Shown here: one piece after another, positions 7,490 to 16,085 of the stretch | How positions within the stretch are numbered: position 1 is the first letter of the stretch | How the letters are laid out: each line of letters starts with the position of its first letter | Origin: Acetobacter fallax | Lineage (GTDB): Bacteria > Pseudomonadota > Alphaproteobacteria > Acetobacterales > Acetobacteraceae | Assembly: GCF_011516735.1 (NCBI RefSeq) | Contig: NZ_WOSX01000010.1 | Coordinates: forward strand, 1 to 64,000 | Direction: 5' to 3' | Length of the DNA stretch: 64,000 nt | Notes under the pieces: model-generated | Seen by the model: the letters and a program-made list of their open reading frames with translations, nothing else | Told to the model about the DNA's origin: nothing | Databases searched by the model: none | Made by a program: the position numbers and the translations under genes

Positions 7490-9505
7490 TCAGCCCCTGA
7501 CCGGCGGACGTCCGAACAACTTTGAACGCACCAGACCAATCTGTTCAGACGGACAGGACAGATAAGCCCCGGGCACATCAGCCAGCGGCCAGTTCACCAG
7601 CCCCATATCGGCATAAATCGGCAGAAAGGTATCGCCGGTCCGCCAGAAAACGGGCCGGTGCCCCTCCTGCAACGCCAGATCGCGCAGACGCCAGATCACC
7701 GACGCACAATCCCCGTCCTCGCCAGCCGGATCGCCAAGCCCGACCACAAAGCTGCCACGCCGGCGGAACGGAATGGCGGCACTGCCACCCTCGCCTGTAA
7801 TAAGTCCATCCGGCACAGGCCCGGGAATCTCCGGCAGAGCATGCGCAAGGCTGTGATACCAGGCGGCAGACTTCTCATCCCAGGGCCGCACGACAACACG
7901 ACCAGGCCTTGCGAGACGACCGATGACAACCAGAGACAGCAACACCGCCAGCATCACAATCCAGCGGGCATCATTGTCTTCCGGAACGAACAGTTCCCAC
8001 CAGCCCTCCGCGCCAGCCCGATGGGTCGCGATCACAACCGCGCAGCCAATCAGAAGCAGCAGAGACAGCAGGGTGGAAAAAGACAGCGGCTCGCTCAGCA
8101 GACGCGCGTGGCGATAATAACACCGGCGGAACGGCGCAATCAGAAAGGCTGAAAGCGCCAGGGCCAGCGGAACAAACGGGATATTGCCCCGAAGGAATGT
8201 CGCAACCGCCGCCAGCACCAGCAGACCAAGTGTCGCACCCCATGCCAGCGTCACGCGCTGGGAAAGCCCGATCGCCAGAGCAATCAGGGCCGCCCCAACG
8301 ACGGTGAGCACATAATCGCCCACAACATTTGAAAGAAAGCCGATGATCTTCGATCCGCCATGAGCGTGAACCGGATTTATCAGCGGCAGAACCAGCAGCA
8401 GAATCCCGCAGAAAGCGACGGTGCCGGTCGAGACAGCCACGGAGAAATCCGCTTCACTCTCGCGCACAACCTGGCTCGGTCTGATCCGGCGTGGCTCTTC
8501 AGAGCCCTCCCTGCCAGCTTTACGCGACAGCAGAACAGCGTCACCACGCAGAAACAGCTCATGCGCGGCAAACATGCCCCCGGCCAGAAAAAGCGGAATG
8601 ATATAGTAAAACAACCTGAAGACGAGGATCGCCCCCAGAATCTGCGGTGCCGGCAGATAAGGACCAAGCGCCAGCAGCATCGCGCCATCGAACACACCAA
8701 GCCCACCCGGCACGCTGGCCACGAGCCCCGCCGTGTAGGAAGCAATATAGATGGCAAGAAACGATCCATAATCCAGCGTTCCCGGCGGCAACAGCACAAA
8801 AGCAATTGCCGCGGTCGCAGCAACATCCGCGGCGGCAACCACGGTCTGAGCGACAGCCATCGGCGCAGACGGCAGTTCGATCTGCCGCCCCTTAAAGGTC
8901 AGCTCACGCCATTTCAGCGTCGCACCGATATAGGCCAGCACGCCAAGCCACAGCAAAACGCCCGCCGCCCGCAAAACCGGAACCGGCGCCCGATCGCCAA
9001 GAACCGGCAACACCCCGGGTTCGATCAGCAGCACGCTGCCGATCAGAACAGATGCCCCCAGCAGATAGGTCGCGGAACAGAAAGCAATGATCTGCGCGAT
9101 CGCAAAAGGCGGCAGTCCCCAGTTCCGGTAAAGCCGGAAGCGGACAGCAGCACCGGACACGGCTGAAAAACCGAGATTGTGCGACAGCACATAAGAACAG
9201 AACGCCGCGAACGCCGTGCGAAGAAAAGACAGGTTTTTATGCCCGACCTGAATCACCGCCAGCCGGTCGTAGAATGACAGAATGAAATAGGACAGGAACG
9301 TACAGCCAACACCGGCCAGCAGAGCCCGCCGGGAAATACCATGCAGAGCCGTGCGGATATCCGCCATGCTGAGCGTGTGCAGTTCACGCCGCACAACAAA
9401 AATCGCCGCCACCATCAGCACCAGACCAATGAGGTGGGGCGCATGACGCAGCCACCGTTTCCAGCCGGACGGCGGCGGAACGGAAGCCGGCGCATGATCA
9501 TGCAT
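7490..9505 (-). CDS. mprF: MprF-like phosphatidylglycerol flippase with shortened synthase domain
   Basis: MprF proteins attach lysine or alanine from aminoacyl-tRNA to phosphatidylglycerol (C-terminal DUF2156 domain) and flip the product (N-terminal membrane domain). The membrane domain is clear: FYDRLAVIQVGHKNLSF, SHNLGFSAVSGAAVRFRLY, SVPGGLGVFDGAMLLALGPYL, then further helices to about residue 510. Only some 130-150 residues of the synthase region follow (AIPFRRRGSFVVGLGDPAGE, PIYADMGLV), and the frame ends at ...LFGRPPVRG, well before the usual catalytic half; full-length members exceed 800 residues. The stop abuts palindromic repeats. The ATG at 9505 is preceded by GGGGGAGAG. It lies 52 bases after lysK, the enzyme that makes its lysyl-tRNA donor. 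Confidence 0.85.
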   Translation of the reverse strand: MHDHAPASVPPPSGWKRWLRHAPHLIGLVLMVAAIFVVRRELHTLSMADIRTALHGISRRALLAGVGCTFLSYFILSFYDRLAVIQVGHKNLSFLRTAFAAFCSYVLSHNLGFSAVSGAAVRFRLYRNWGLPPFAIAQIIAFCSATYLLGASVLIGSVLLIEPGVLPVLGDRAPVPVLRAAGVLLWLGVLAYIGATLKWRELTFKGRQIELPSAPMAVAQTVVAAADVAATAAIAFVLLPPGTLDYGSFLAIYIASYTAGLVASVPGGLGVFDGAMLLALGPYLPAPQILGAILVFRLFYYIIPLFLAGGMFAAHELFLRGDAVLLSRKAGREGSEEPRRIRPSQVVRESEADFSVAVSTGTVAFCGILLLVLPLINPVHAHGGSKIIGFLSNVVGDYVLTVVGAALIALAIGLSQRVTLAWGATLGLLVLAAVATFLRGNIPFVPLALALSAFLIAPFRRCYYRHARLLSEPLSFSTLLSLLLLIGCAVVIATHRAGAEGWWELFVPEDNDARWIVMLAVLLSLVVIGRLARPGRVVVRPWDEKSAAWYHSLAHALPEIPGPVPDGLITGEGGSAAIPFRRRGSFVVGLGDPAGEDGDCASVIWRLRDLALQEGHRPVFWRTGDTFLPIYADMGLVNWPLADVPGAYLSCPSEQIGLVRSKLFGRPPVRG

Positions 9506-9557
9506 TCCGGTCACAGGCCTCTCCCCCGTCGGTCCGCAGTCAGACACACCCGGAGTC

Positions 9558-11216
9558 TCAGGCCTCTGAACTCCGGACCAGCGCCGCTTCAATCAGCGCA
9601 ATCGTGCTCCGGACACCATACAACGCAATAAACCCTCCGAAACGCGGCCCCTCACTCTGCCCAAGAAGAACCTCGTAGAGACAGGTAAACCAGGAACGCA
9701 AAGGCTCGAACTTATGGCGCTTGCCAATCTCGAAAACCAGGTTCTGAAGCACCTCCGCAGAGGCCTCCTCGCCTTCATACATCCTGAGTGATTCCGCCAG
9801 ATCAGTCAGTGCCTGAAGCTCCTGCTCATCCGGCAGACGATAGCTTTTCGCCGGCCGCACGAAATCAGTATAGAAGACAACCGCCCGGTCAACGAGCGTC
9901 GCCAGCATCGGATGAGTATCCGGCGATACCGCCGCATCATAGCGTCGCAGAAAGCCCCAGAGAACATCCGGGGTCTCGGCATTCGCCACGCTCGCCAGAT
10001 TCAGCAACATGCTGAACGACACCGGACTACCGGCATGGTCGGGGATATGACCGGCATGAATAAACCATGCCGGACTGGTGCAAAGAGCCACCCGGTCCGC
10101 ATCCGCCTCAACCGCATCGCCGGCTGCAACACAGCGTGCCTGCAAAGCCGCGGCCTTGTCGACATGCGCCAGATACTCGTCCGTGCCCCTGGGAATCACA
10201 TCGAAAAACAGCCGCTTGGCACGCTCCGGGTGATTGAACATGAACTGGCTCAGGCTCTCGGGCGGCGCATAACGCAGCCATTCCTCAACCGAAAGACCAT
10301 TGCCTTTCGATTTCGAAATCTTCTGGCCATTTTCATCCAGAAACAGCTCGTAAGTCAGTCCGGCCGGCGGCGGAGCCCCCAGAATGCGACAGATCTTCCC
10401 CGACAGCCGAACGCTGTCGATCAGATCCTTGCCTGACATCTCATAATCGACACCAAGCGCATACCAGCGCATGGCCCAGTCGGCCTTCCACTGCATCTTC
10501 GCAGCACCACCCGTGACCAGCGTCTCAAACCGCTCACCCTGCTCATCCGTCCAGCAGACAGTCCCGGCAACCGGATCAACCCTGTCCATGCGAACCTGCA
10601 TCACCTGTCCGGTCTTCGGATGGATCGGCAGCACCGGCGAATACGTCTCCCGCCGCTCCGCACCGAGCGTGGGTCTGATGACCGCGACAATCTCATCATG
10701 CACTTCAAGAACACGACGCAGCGCCGCGTCAAAACGCCCGGACGTGTAGTATTCCGTGGACGAGGCGAAGTCATAGTCAAAGCCAAAGCTGTCCAGAAAG
10801 GACTGCAACCGGGCATTGTTATGAGCCGCAAAAGACCCGAACGTGCCGAACGGATCGGGAACCTTCGTCAGCGGCATTCCGATGAACTGCGTCAGCATCT
10901 CCCGGTTCGGCACATTGTCCGGAACTTTCCGCAAAGCGTCCATGTCATCCGAAAACGCCAGCAGGCGCGTCGGGCGACCTGTCAGCGCCGTATAGGCCTG
11001 ACGAACCCAGCTCGTGCGCGCCACCTCGCCGAAAGTACCGATATGCGGCAGTCCCGAAGGCCCATATCCGGTTTCCAGCAAAGCCGGCCGGTCATCGCCT
11101 TTCGTGGCAACGTGTTCAGCGAGTTTTCGCGCCTCTTCAAACGGCCACGCCTTAGGAATGGCGCCGGAGGAAATAAAAGGGCGGCGATCCGCCAGAGATG
11201 CACTGTGCTCAGACAT
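9558..11216 (-). CDS. lysK: Class I lysyl-tRNA synthetase
   Basis: Charges tRNA-Lys using the class I (Rossmann) fold, the version found in archaea and most alphaproteobacteria, unrelated to E. coli LysS. Visible motifs are the HIGH-type PHIGT at about residue 57 within GYGPSGLPHIGTFGE, and the KMSKS-type KISKSKGNG near 299. Other family segments are AFSDDMDALRKVPDNVPN and GVDYEMSGKDLIDS. Length 552 is normal. The frame opens with ATG at 11216. The following MprF-like gene is on the same strand and close behind, suggesting a shared transcript that ties lysyl-tRNA supply to membrane lipid lysylation. Confidence 0.95.
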   Translation of the reverse strand: MSEHSASLADRRPFISSGAIPKAWPFEEARKLAEHVATKGDDRPALLETGYGPSGLPHIGTFGEVARTSWVRQAYTALTGRPTRLLAFSDDMDALRKVPDNVPNREMLTQFIGMPLTKVPDPFGTFGSFAAHNNARLQSFLDSFGFDYDFASSTEYYTSGRFDAALRRVLEVHDEIVAVIRPTLGAERRETYSPVLPIHPKTGQVMQVRMDRVDPVAGTVCWTDEQGERFETLVTGGAAKMQWKADWAMRWYALGVDYEMSGKDLIDSVRLSGKICRILGAPPPAGLTYELFLDENGQKISKSKGNGLSVEEWLRYAPPESLSQFMFNHPERAKRLFFDVIPRGTDEYLAHVDKAAALQARCVAAGDAVEADADRVALCTSPAWFIHAGHIPDHAGSPVSFSMLLNLASVANAETPDVLWGFLRRYDAAVSPDTHPMLATLVDRAVVFYTDFVRPAKSYRLPDEQELQALTDLAESLRMYEGEEASAEVLQNLVFEIGKRHKFEPLRSWFTCLYEVLLGQSEGPRFGGFIALYGVRSTIALIEAALVRSSEA

Positions 11217-11371
11217 GGAGCGGGAAGCTAGAAACTGACCGGCCTCCGGTCAATCCAAATCGTACAGGACGAAATTGCACGCAGCACACGCCCGCGGGCT
11301 GTGCGACCGGGATTCGCTGGTTTAGAGTCCCGGCACTTTCAGCACGTTCAGATAAAAGAGCATCGCCCTTC

Positions 11372-12958
11372 ATGCGCCTTTCAGGCTTTCCCGCCACCCG
11401 CCGCGTCCTTGCCCTTTCACTCAGCGTCACCAGCGCCCTCTGGGTCACGACAGCACTCGCACCCCATGCCCGCGCGGCACAGGATGCCCCGCCCGCGGTC
11501 GCCCCAGTGGTCGCCCCCGCAGTCACCCCCGCAGTCACCGTGGATGCCCGCGGCGTGCCGGACAGCTTCGCGGATCTTGCCGACCGCCTGCTTCCCGCCG
11601 TGGTCAACATCTCCACCACGCAGACCCTGAAAGGCGACTCTGAAGATGAAGAGGGTGAAGAAGGACAGGGACCTCAGATTCCTGATTTTCCACGCGGTTC
11701 TCCGTTCGAAAAATTCTTTCACGACTTCATGAACCGGCAGAACACGCCAAATTCGCCGCCCCGCAAGATGCAGGCCCTTGGCTCCGGCTTCATCATCTCC
11801 GCCGATGGCTATATCGCCACGAACAACCACGTCATCCGTCACGCGGACAAAATCACCGTCACATTGCAGGACAACACCGTCCTGCCAGCGAAACTCATCG
11901 GACATGATGAACGCACCGACCTCGCCGTCCTGAAAATCAGCAGCCCCCGCCCGCTGCCCTTCGTCTCCTTTGGCGACAGTGACACCGCCCGCGTCGGCAA
12001 CTGGGTGCTGGCCATCGGCAACCCGTTCGGTCTCTCCGGCACCGTCACCGCCGGCATCGTCTCCTCCCGCAGCCGCAACATCGACCAGGGTCCGTACGAC
12101 GACTTCATCCAGACCGACGCCTCAATCAACAAAGGCAACTCCGGCGGCCCGCTCTTTGACATGCACGGCGCCGTCATCGGCGTGAACACAGCCATCTATT
12201 CCCCTTCCGGCGGCTCCGTCGGCATCGGCTTCTCCATCCCGGCCAACGAAGCAAAAGGGATCATCGAACAGCTCCGCAAAACCGGAAAAGTCTCACGTGG
12301 CTGGATCGGCGTGCGCATTCAGGACGTCACGCAGGACATCGCCGACGGCCTCGGCCTGAAACCCGCGAAAGGTGCCCTCGTCGCCGGCGTCGAACCAAAA
12401 GGCCCGGCTGCAAAAGCCCTGCTCACCACAGGCGACGTGATCCGGCAGCTCAATGGCAAAGACATCGAAGGCCGCGCACTGCCGCGTCTGATCGCCGACC
12501 TGCCCGTTGGCTCGCAGGCGCATCTCACCGTCTGGCGCAAAGGGAAAATCACAGACATCCCTGTGACAATCGGCGCCCTCCCCGAATCGAAGACCGACCC
12601 CGAGGAAAAACCCGCGAAATCCAGCGCCCCAAAGTCAGACAAAGCCGTCGATCTCGGTGCGCTCGGCTTCAGCGCCGCCTCCATCACAGACGAGTCGCGA
12701 AAAAAATACCGGCTTTCCGACGACCAGAAAGGCGTCGTGGTCACGGGCGTCGTCGATGGTGGCCCCGCCGCGGATCGCGGCATGAAGCCCGGCGATGTGG
12801 TCACCGAAGTGCAGCAGACAGCCGTGAACAGCCCGGCGGAACTCCGCAAAGGCATAGAAACAGCGCAAAAGGAAAAGCGTCATTCCGTCCTGCTCCTCGT
12901 GCACGATATGGACGGCCTGCGCTGGGTGCCTTTCCCGCTCGATGGCAGCGCGCATTAA
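11372..12958 (+). CDS. degP: DegP/HtrA-type periplasmic serine protease (Do family)
   Basis: Periplasmic protease/chaperone for misfolded envelope proteins. From ATG 11372 the protein has 528 residues, with a signal peptide ending near PHARAAQDA. The trypsin-like triad is visible as His153 (NNHVIRHADK), Asp183 (DERTDLAVLKI) and Ser257 (GNSGGPLFD). Two PDZ domains follow: the first at about 310-400 (RGWIGVRIQDV), the second at about 435-520 (GVVVTGVVDGGPAADRGMKPGD). An acidic linker SEDEEGEEGQG sits in the LA-loop position. A longer reading frame from 11198 exists but would place the signal peptide internally, so the 11372 start is preferred. Confidence 0.95.
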   Translation: MRLSGFPATRRVLALSLSVTSALWVTTALAPHARAAQDAPPAVAPVVAPAVTPAVTVDARGVPDSFADLADRLLPAVVNISTTQTLKGDSEDEEGEEGQGPQIPDFPRGSPFEKFFHDFMNRQNTPNSPPRKMQALGSGFIISADGYIATNNHVIRHADKITVTLQDNTVLPAKLIGHDERTDLAVLKISSPRPLPFVSFGDSDTARVGNWVLAIGNPFGLSGTVTAGIVSSRSRNIDQGPYDDFIQTDASINKGNSGGPLFDMHGAVIGVNTAIYSPSGGSVGIGFSIPANEAKGIIEQLRKTGKVSRGWIGVRIQDVTQDIADGLGLKPAKGALVAGVEPKGPAAKALLTTGDVIRQLNGKDIEGRALPRLIADLPVGSQAHLTVWRKGKITDIPVTIGALPESKTDPEEKPAKSSAPKSDKAVDLGALGFSAASITDESRKKYRLSDDQKGVVVTGVVDGGPAADRGMKPGDVVTEVQQTAVNSPAELRKGIETAQKEKRHSVLLLVHDMDGLRWVPFPLDGSAH

Positions 12959-13001
12959 GATCGCCTGCGGGAATCGCGCCCGCATGACGACGGAGCACTG
13001 A

Positions 13002-14036
13002 ATGCCCATCGCCATCCCCGAGCGGTCAGCCGGCACAATCGTCCGCCAGGCCATCCGCGTTCTGGTCGCCATCGGCGTATCGGAAATCCTCAGTCAGCTT
13101 CTGCGTCTGCAGGACCCGGCATGGGCGCTCATTACGGCGGCCGTCGTCACACAGACCACCATCGGCGAAACCGTCTCAAACGGACAAAGCCAGATCCTCG
13201 GAGCCCTGATCGGAGGGGCCGCAAGCCTGATCGCCATCAGCCTCCATCAGCTGGGCCTGCCCGGGGAAGCCGCCCTCTGGTCAGCCCTTATCCCCCTCGC
13301 CGCACTCGCCGCCTGGCGCCCGCAGACACGGCTCGGTCTGGTCACCGTGCTGATCGCCATGCTGTTCCCCTCCGATAACTCGCCCTTCTTCGTGCCGATC
13401 CAGCGCGTCATCTGCGTGCTGGCAGGGGTCATCGTCTCGATGGTCGTGTCCTTCGCCGTGCTGCACGAACAGACCCGGCGCGATGCCTTCCGTCTCGCCG
13501 CCGCCATGATACGCGGCATCGGCAGCATCCTCGACGGCGCGGCCCATCACAATATCGGCTGGCACGACATCCAGTCCCTGGACGACACCTGCGCCACATG
13601 CCTCCGCCGCATCGCCGCCAATGTCGGAGAAGCCCGCCGCGAACGCTGGACAAGCCTGGAAAAGCGCGACCCCATGCTGGCTGCCCTGCCCCAGGCCCTG
13701 CAACAACTTCAGACCGACGCCATGGTGTTCGCCCGGGCCGCGCTCGCCAGCCCGGTCCACGATGCTCAGGACGCCCAGACGCTGGTGCGCGGCCTCGTGT
13801 CAGCCCTGGAACAGATCGCCAGAGGCTGTGATGAACAGGCACAGGGACGCCAGCCGGCAGACGACTATACCCGCGAGGCCCTTGCCGCCATTCCACATGA
13901 TGACATCACCGCCGCACCGGAATGGCGCTTCATCCTGCGTATCCTGAGATCGGATATGACAGCCTTCATCAGCTTCCTCACCGATACCGGTGACAAAAAC
14001 CGGAACAGCACATCCGGCTCGCCGGCCAGTGCCTGA
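13002..14036 (+). CDS. FUSC family aromatic acid exporter-like membrane protein
   Basis: The N-terminal 150 residues hold about six hydrophobic segments, including DPAWALITAAVVTQTT, the conserved FUSC/ArAE stretch, then GALIGGAASLIAISL, AALAAWRPQTRLGLVTVLIAML and VICVLAGVIVSMVVSFAVLHE. The remainder (150-344) is a soluble, mostly helical domain. Proteins of this group resemble the AaeB/YccS efflux family but are half-size and are generally annotated by fold only. It follows degP by 43 bases on the same strand, without evidence of a shared function. Confidence 0.85.
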   Translation: MPIAIPERSAGTIVRQAIRVLVAIGVSEILSQLLRLQDPAWALITAAVVTQTTIGETVSNGQSQILGALIGGAASLIAISLHQLGLPGEAALWSALIPLAALAAWRPQTRLGLVTVLIAMLFPSDNSPFFVPIQRVICVLAGVIVSMVVSFAVLHEQTRRDAFRLAAAMIRGIGSILDGAAHHNIGWHDIQSLDDTCATCLRRIAANVGEARRERWTSLEKRDPMLAALPQALQQLQTDAMVFARAALASPVHDAQDAQTLVRGLVSALEQIARGCDEQAQGRQPADDYTREALAAIPHDDITAAPEWRFILRILRSDMTAFISFLTDTGDKNRNSTSGSPASA

Positions 14037-14122
14037 AAGACAGCCCGAAACGGATGATTTTCTCTCGACAGCAGAACAACAGCCGCATAGCACGACCCGG
14101 TAACAAAGGAGGCAAACGTCTG

Positions 14123-14485
14123 ATGGTGCCTGCACTGCGCCTGACCCTGCGGATCGACGTGGAGGGGCATCCAACCCTCGGCCACGGCAAAATCAGGCTC
14201 CTGGAACACGTGGCGGCCACCGGCTCCATCTCAGCGGCAGGACGCGCCATGGGCATGTCCTACCGGCGGGCCTGGCTGCTGATCGATGCGCTGAACCATC
14301 AGTTCACAAAGCCCCTGGTCGAAACAAAACCCGGCGGCGGCGGCGGCGCAAGCCTGTCAGAAACCGGCCAGGCCGTTGTTGACTGTTACCGCGCGGCAGA
14401 GAAAGAAGCGACGGCAGGAGCGAAAGCCTCGCTGGGAACGCTTGCCAGTCTGGTCAAACGCCCTGAAAAAGCCGCAGCATCGTAA
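14123..14485 (+). CDS. ModE-type winged helix-turn-helix regulator
   Basis: A 120-residue DNA-binding protein matching the N-terminal domain of ModE: LGHGKIRLLEHVAATGSISAAGRAMGMSYRRAWLLIDALN is the winged helix, followed by KPGGGGGASLSETGQAVVDCYR. The molybdate-binding MOP domains are absent, as in the short ModE-like (LysR-type wHTH) proteins common in alphaproteobacteria. Start fixed at ATG 14123 by a strong AAGGAGG at 14106-14112; a longer frame from 14054 lacks this. No molybdate transport genes are nearby, so metal sensing is not implied. It immediately precedes the periplasmic glucan genes. Confidence 0.9.
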   Translation: MVPALRLTLRIDVEGHPTLGHGKIRLLEHVAATGSISAAGRAMGMSYRRAWLLIDALNHQFTKPLVETKPGGGGGASLSETGQAVVDCYRAAEKEATAGAKASLGTLASLVKRPEKAAAS

Positions 14486-14504
14486 CAGAGTGACAATCGA
14501 AACA

Positions 14505-16085
14505 ATGGTTCTGGACAGATTCGGGAGAACAGGAAGCGTGTCATCATCAGTTTTGCGTCGCGATCTTCTGCGCACGGCAAGCGGCGCGGCCATGGCGGCC
14601 CTTGCGTCGGATCTGTTCAGCACCTCCGCGAAAGCCGCAGACGCACCCGCCGGTCCCACGCCTTTCGATAACAGCACCGTGGCACAGATCGCCCGCAAAC
14701 TGGCCGCCAGCCCTTACAGCGGCCCGGACCAGTCACTCCCCAAAGCCATCGATAATCTGAACTTCGACCAGTTCCGCTCCATCGATTACCGCCCCGATCA
14801 GGCCCTGTGGCACGGCCAGAACCTCGCTTTTGACGTCGAATTCTTCCCGCGCGGCTTCCTCTACCGCCCCCGCATCGAAATCTTCGAAGTGACAGACGGA
14901 AAATCCGCGCTGGTCCCCTACAACCCCGACCTGTTCAGCTACGGCGACCCGATGCTGCGCGTCACCGATAATCTCGGCTTCGCCGGCCTGCGCCTGCGCT
15001 ATGCGATCAACACCCCCGGAATCATGGAAGAATGCGCCGTCTTTCTCGGCGCCTCCTACTTCCGGGCCGTCGCGAAAAACCAGAATTACGGCCTCTCCGC
15101 CCGAGGCTTCGCCGACGGAACCGGTGACCCGAAAGGCGAAGAATTCGCCCTCTTCCGCTCCTTCTGGCTGGAAAAACCCCAGCCCGGCGTCGATTCCATC
15201 GTCATCCACGCGCTGCTCGACAGCCCGTCCGTCGCCGGCGCGTTCCGCTTCACCATCCGTCCGGGCGAAACAACCGTCTTTGACGTGCAGTCCACCTTCT
15301 TCCCCCGCGTGAAGATGGAAGAATCCGGCATCGCGCCCCTGACCGGCATGTTCTATTTCGATTCCAACGATCGCAACCACATCGATGACTGGCGCCCCGC
15401 CGCGCATGACAGCGAAGCCCTGCAGATCTGGACAGGCTCCGATCAGGAACTCTACCGCCCGCTGCGCAATCCGCTCGATCTCCAGTTCTCCGCCTTCACG
15501 GATGTCTCTCCGCGCGGCTTCGGCCTGATGCAACGCCGCCGCTCCTTCCACGATTTCGAAGACCTCGCACTCAATTACGAGAAGCGGCCCTCCCTGTGGA
15601 TCGAGCCAATCGGCGACTGGGGAACAGGCGCCGTCGATCTCGTCGAAATCCCGACACCCAACGAAGTCAACGACAACATCGTCTCCTTCTGGCGACCTGA
15701 AACCCCGCTCGAAGCCGGCCATGAATACAGCTACACCTACCGGATGTACTGGGGCTGGGACACACCATTCCCGACGAAACTGGCCCGTGTCGGCGCCACC
15801 CGCATCGGCGCCGTCACCGACCACAAGGACGACCGCTTCTTCGCCATCGACTTTGCCGGCGGTCCTGTCGCCAACACAGGGCCGGATGCGAAATTCCACC
15901 TGATCCCGCAGGCCTCGGCCGGCACGATCCGCAACGTCGTCGTCGAGCCTAATCCAAATATTAACGGCTGGCGCACCACATTTGAATTTGCGCCCGGCAA
16001 CGTAAAGCTGGCGGAACTCAGCGCCGTACTTGCCAATGATCAGGGACCGGTTTCAGAACGATGGGTATATCGTTGGACACCATAA
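14505..16085 (+). CDS. opgG: Periplasmic glucan biosynthesis protein OpgG/OpgD family
   Basis: Acts in the periplasm on the glucan backbone made by OpgH to give osmoregulated periplasmic glucans. The N-terminus carries a twin-arginine-type signal (VLRRDLLRTASGAAMAALAS), a feature associated with the OpgD paralogue rather than OpgG. The mature domain shows NLNFDQFRSIDYRPDQALWHG, FFPRGFLYRPRIEIFEV, LGASYFRAVAKNQNYGLSARG, FYFDSNDRNHIDDWRP and RRRSFHDFEDLALNYEKRPS, all family hallmarks. ATG 14505 and GTG 14538 are both possible starts; the signal follows either. Its end overlaps the opgH start by 25 bases, indicating translational coupling. Confidence 0.93.
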   Translation: MVLDRFGRTGSVSSSVLRRDLLRTASGAAMAALASDLFSTSAKAADAPAGPTPFDNSTVAQIARKLAASPYSGPDQSLPKAIDNLNFDQFRSIDYRPDQALWHGQNLAFDVEFFPRGFLYRPRIEIFEVTDGKSALVPYNPDLFSYGDPMLRVTDNLGFAGLRLRYAINTPGIMEECAVFLGASYFRAVAKNQNYGLSARGFADGTGDPKGEEFALFRSFWLEKPQPGVDSIVIHALLDSPSVAGAFRFTIRPGETTVFDVQSTFFPRVKMEESGIAPLTGMFYFDSNDRNHIDDWRPAAHDSEALQIWTGSDQELYRPLRNPLDLQFSAFTDVSPRGFGLMQRRRSFHDFEDLALNYEKRPSLWIEPIGDWGTGAVDLVEIPTPNEVNDNIVSFWRPETPLEAGHEYSYTYRMYWGWDTPFPTKLARVGATRIGAVTDHKDDRFFAIDFAGGPVANTGPDAKFHLIPQASAGTIRNVVVEPNPNINGWRTTFEFAPGNVKLAELSAVLANDQGPVSERWVYRWTP

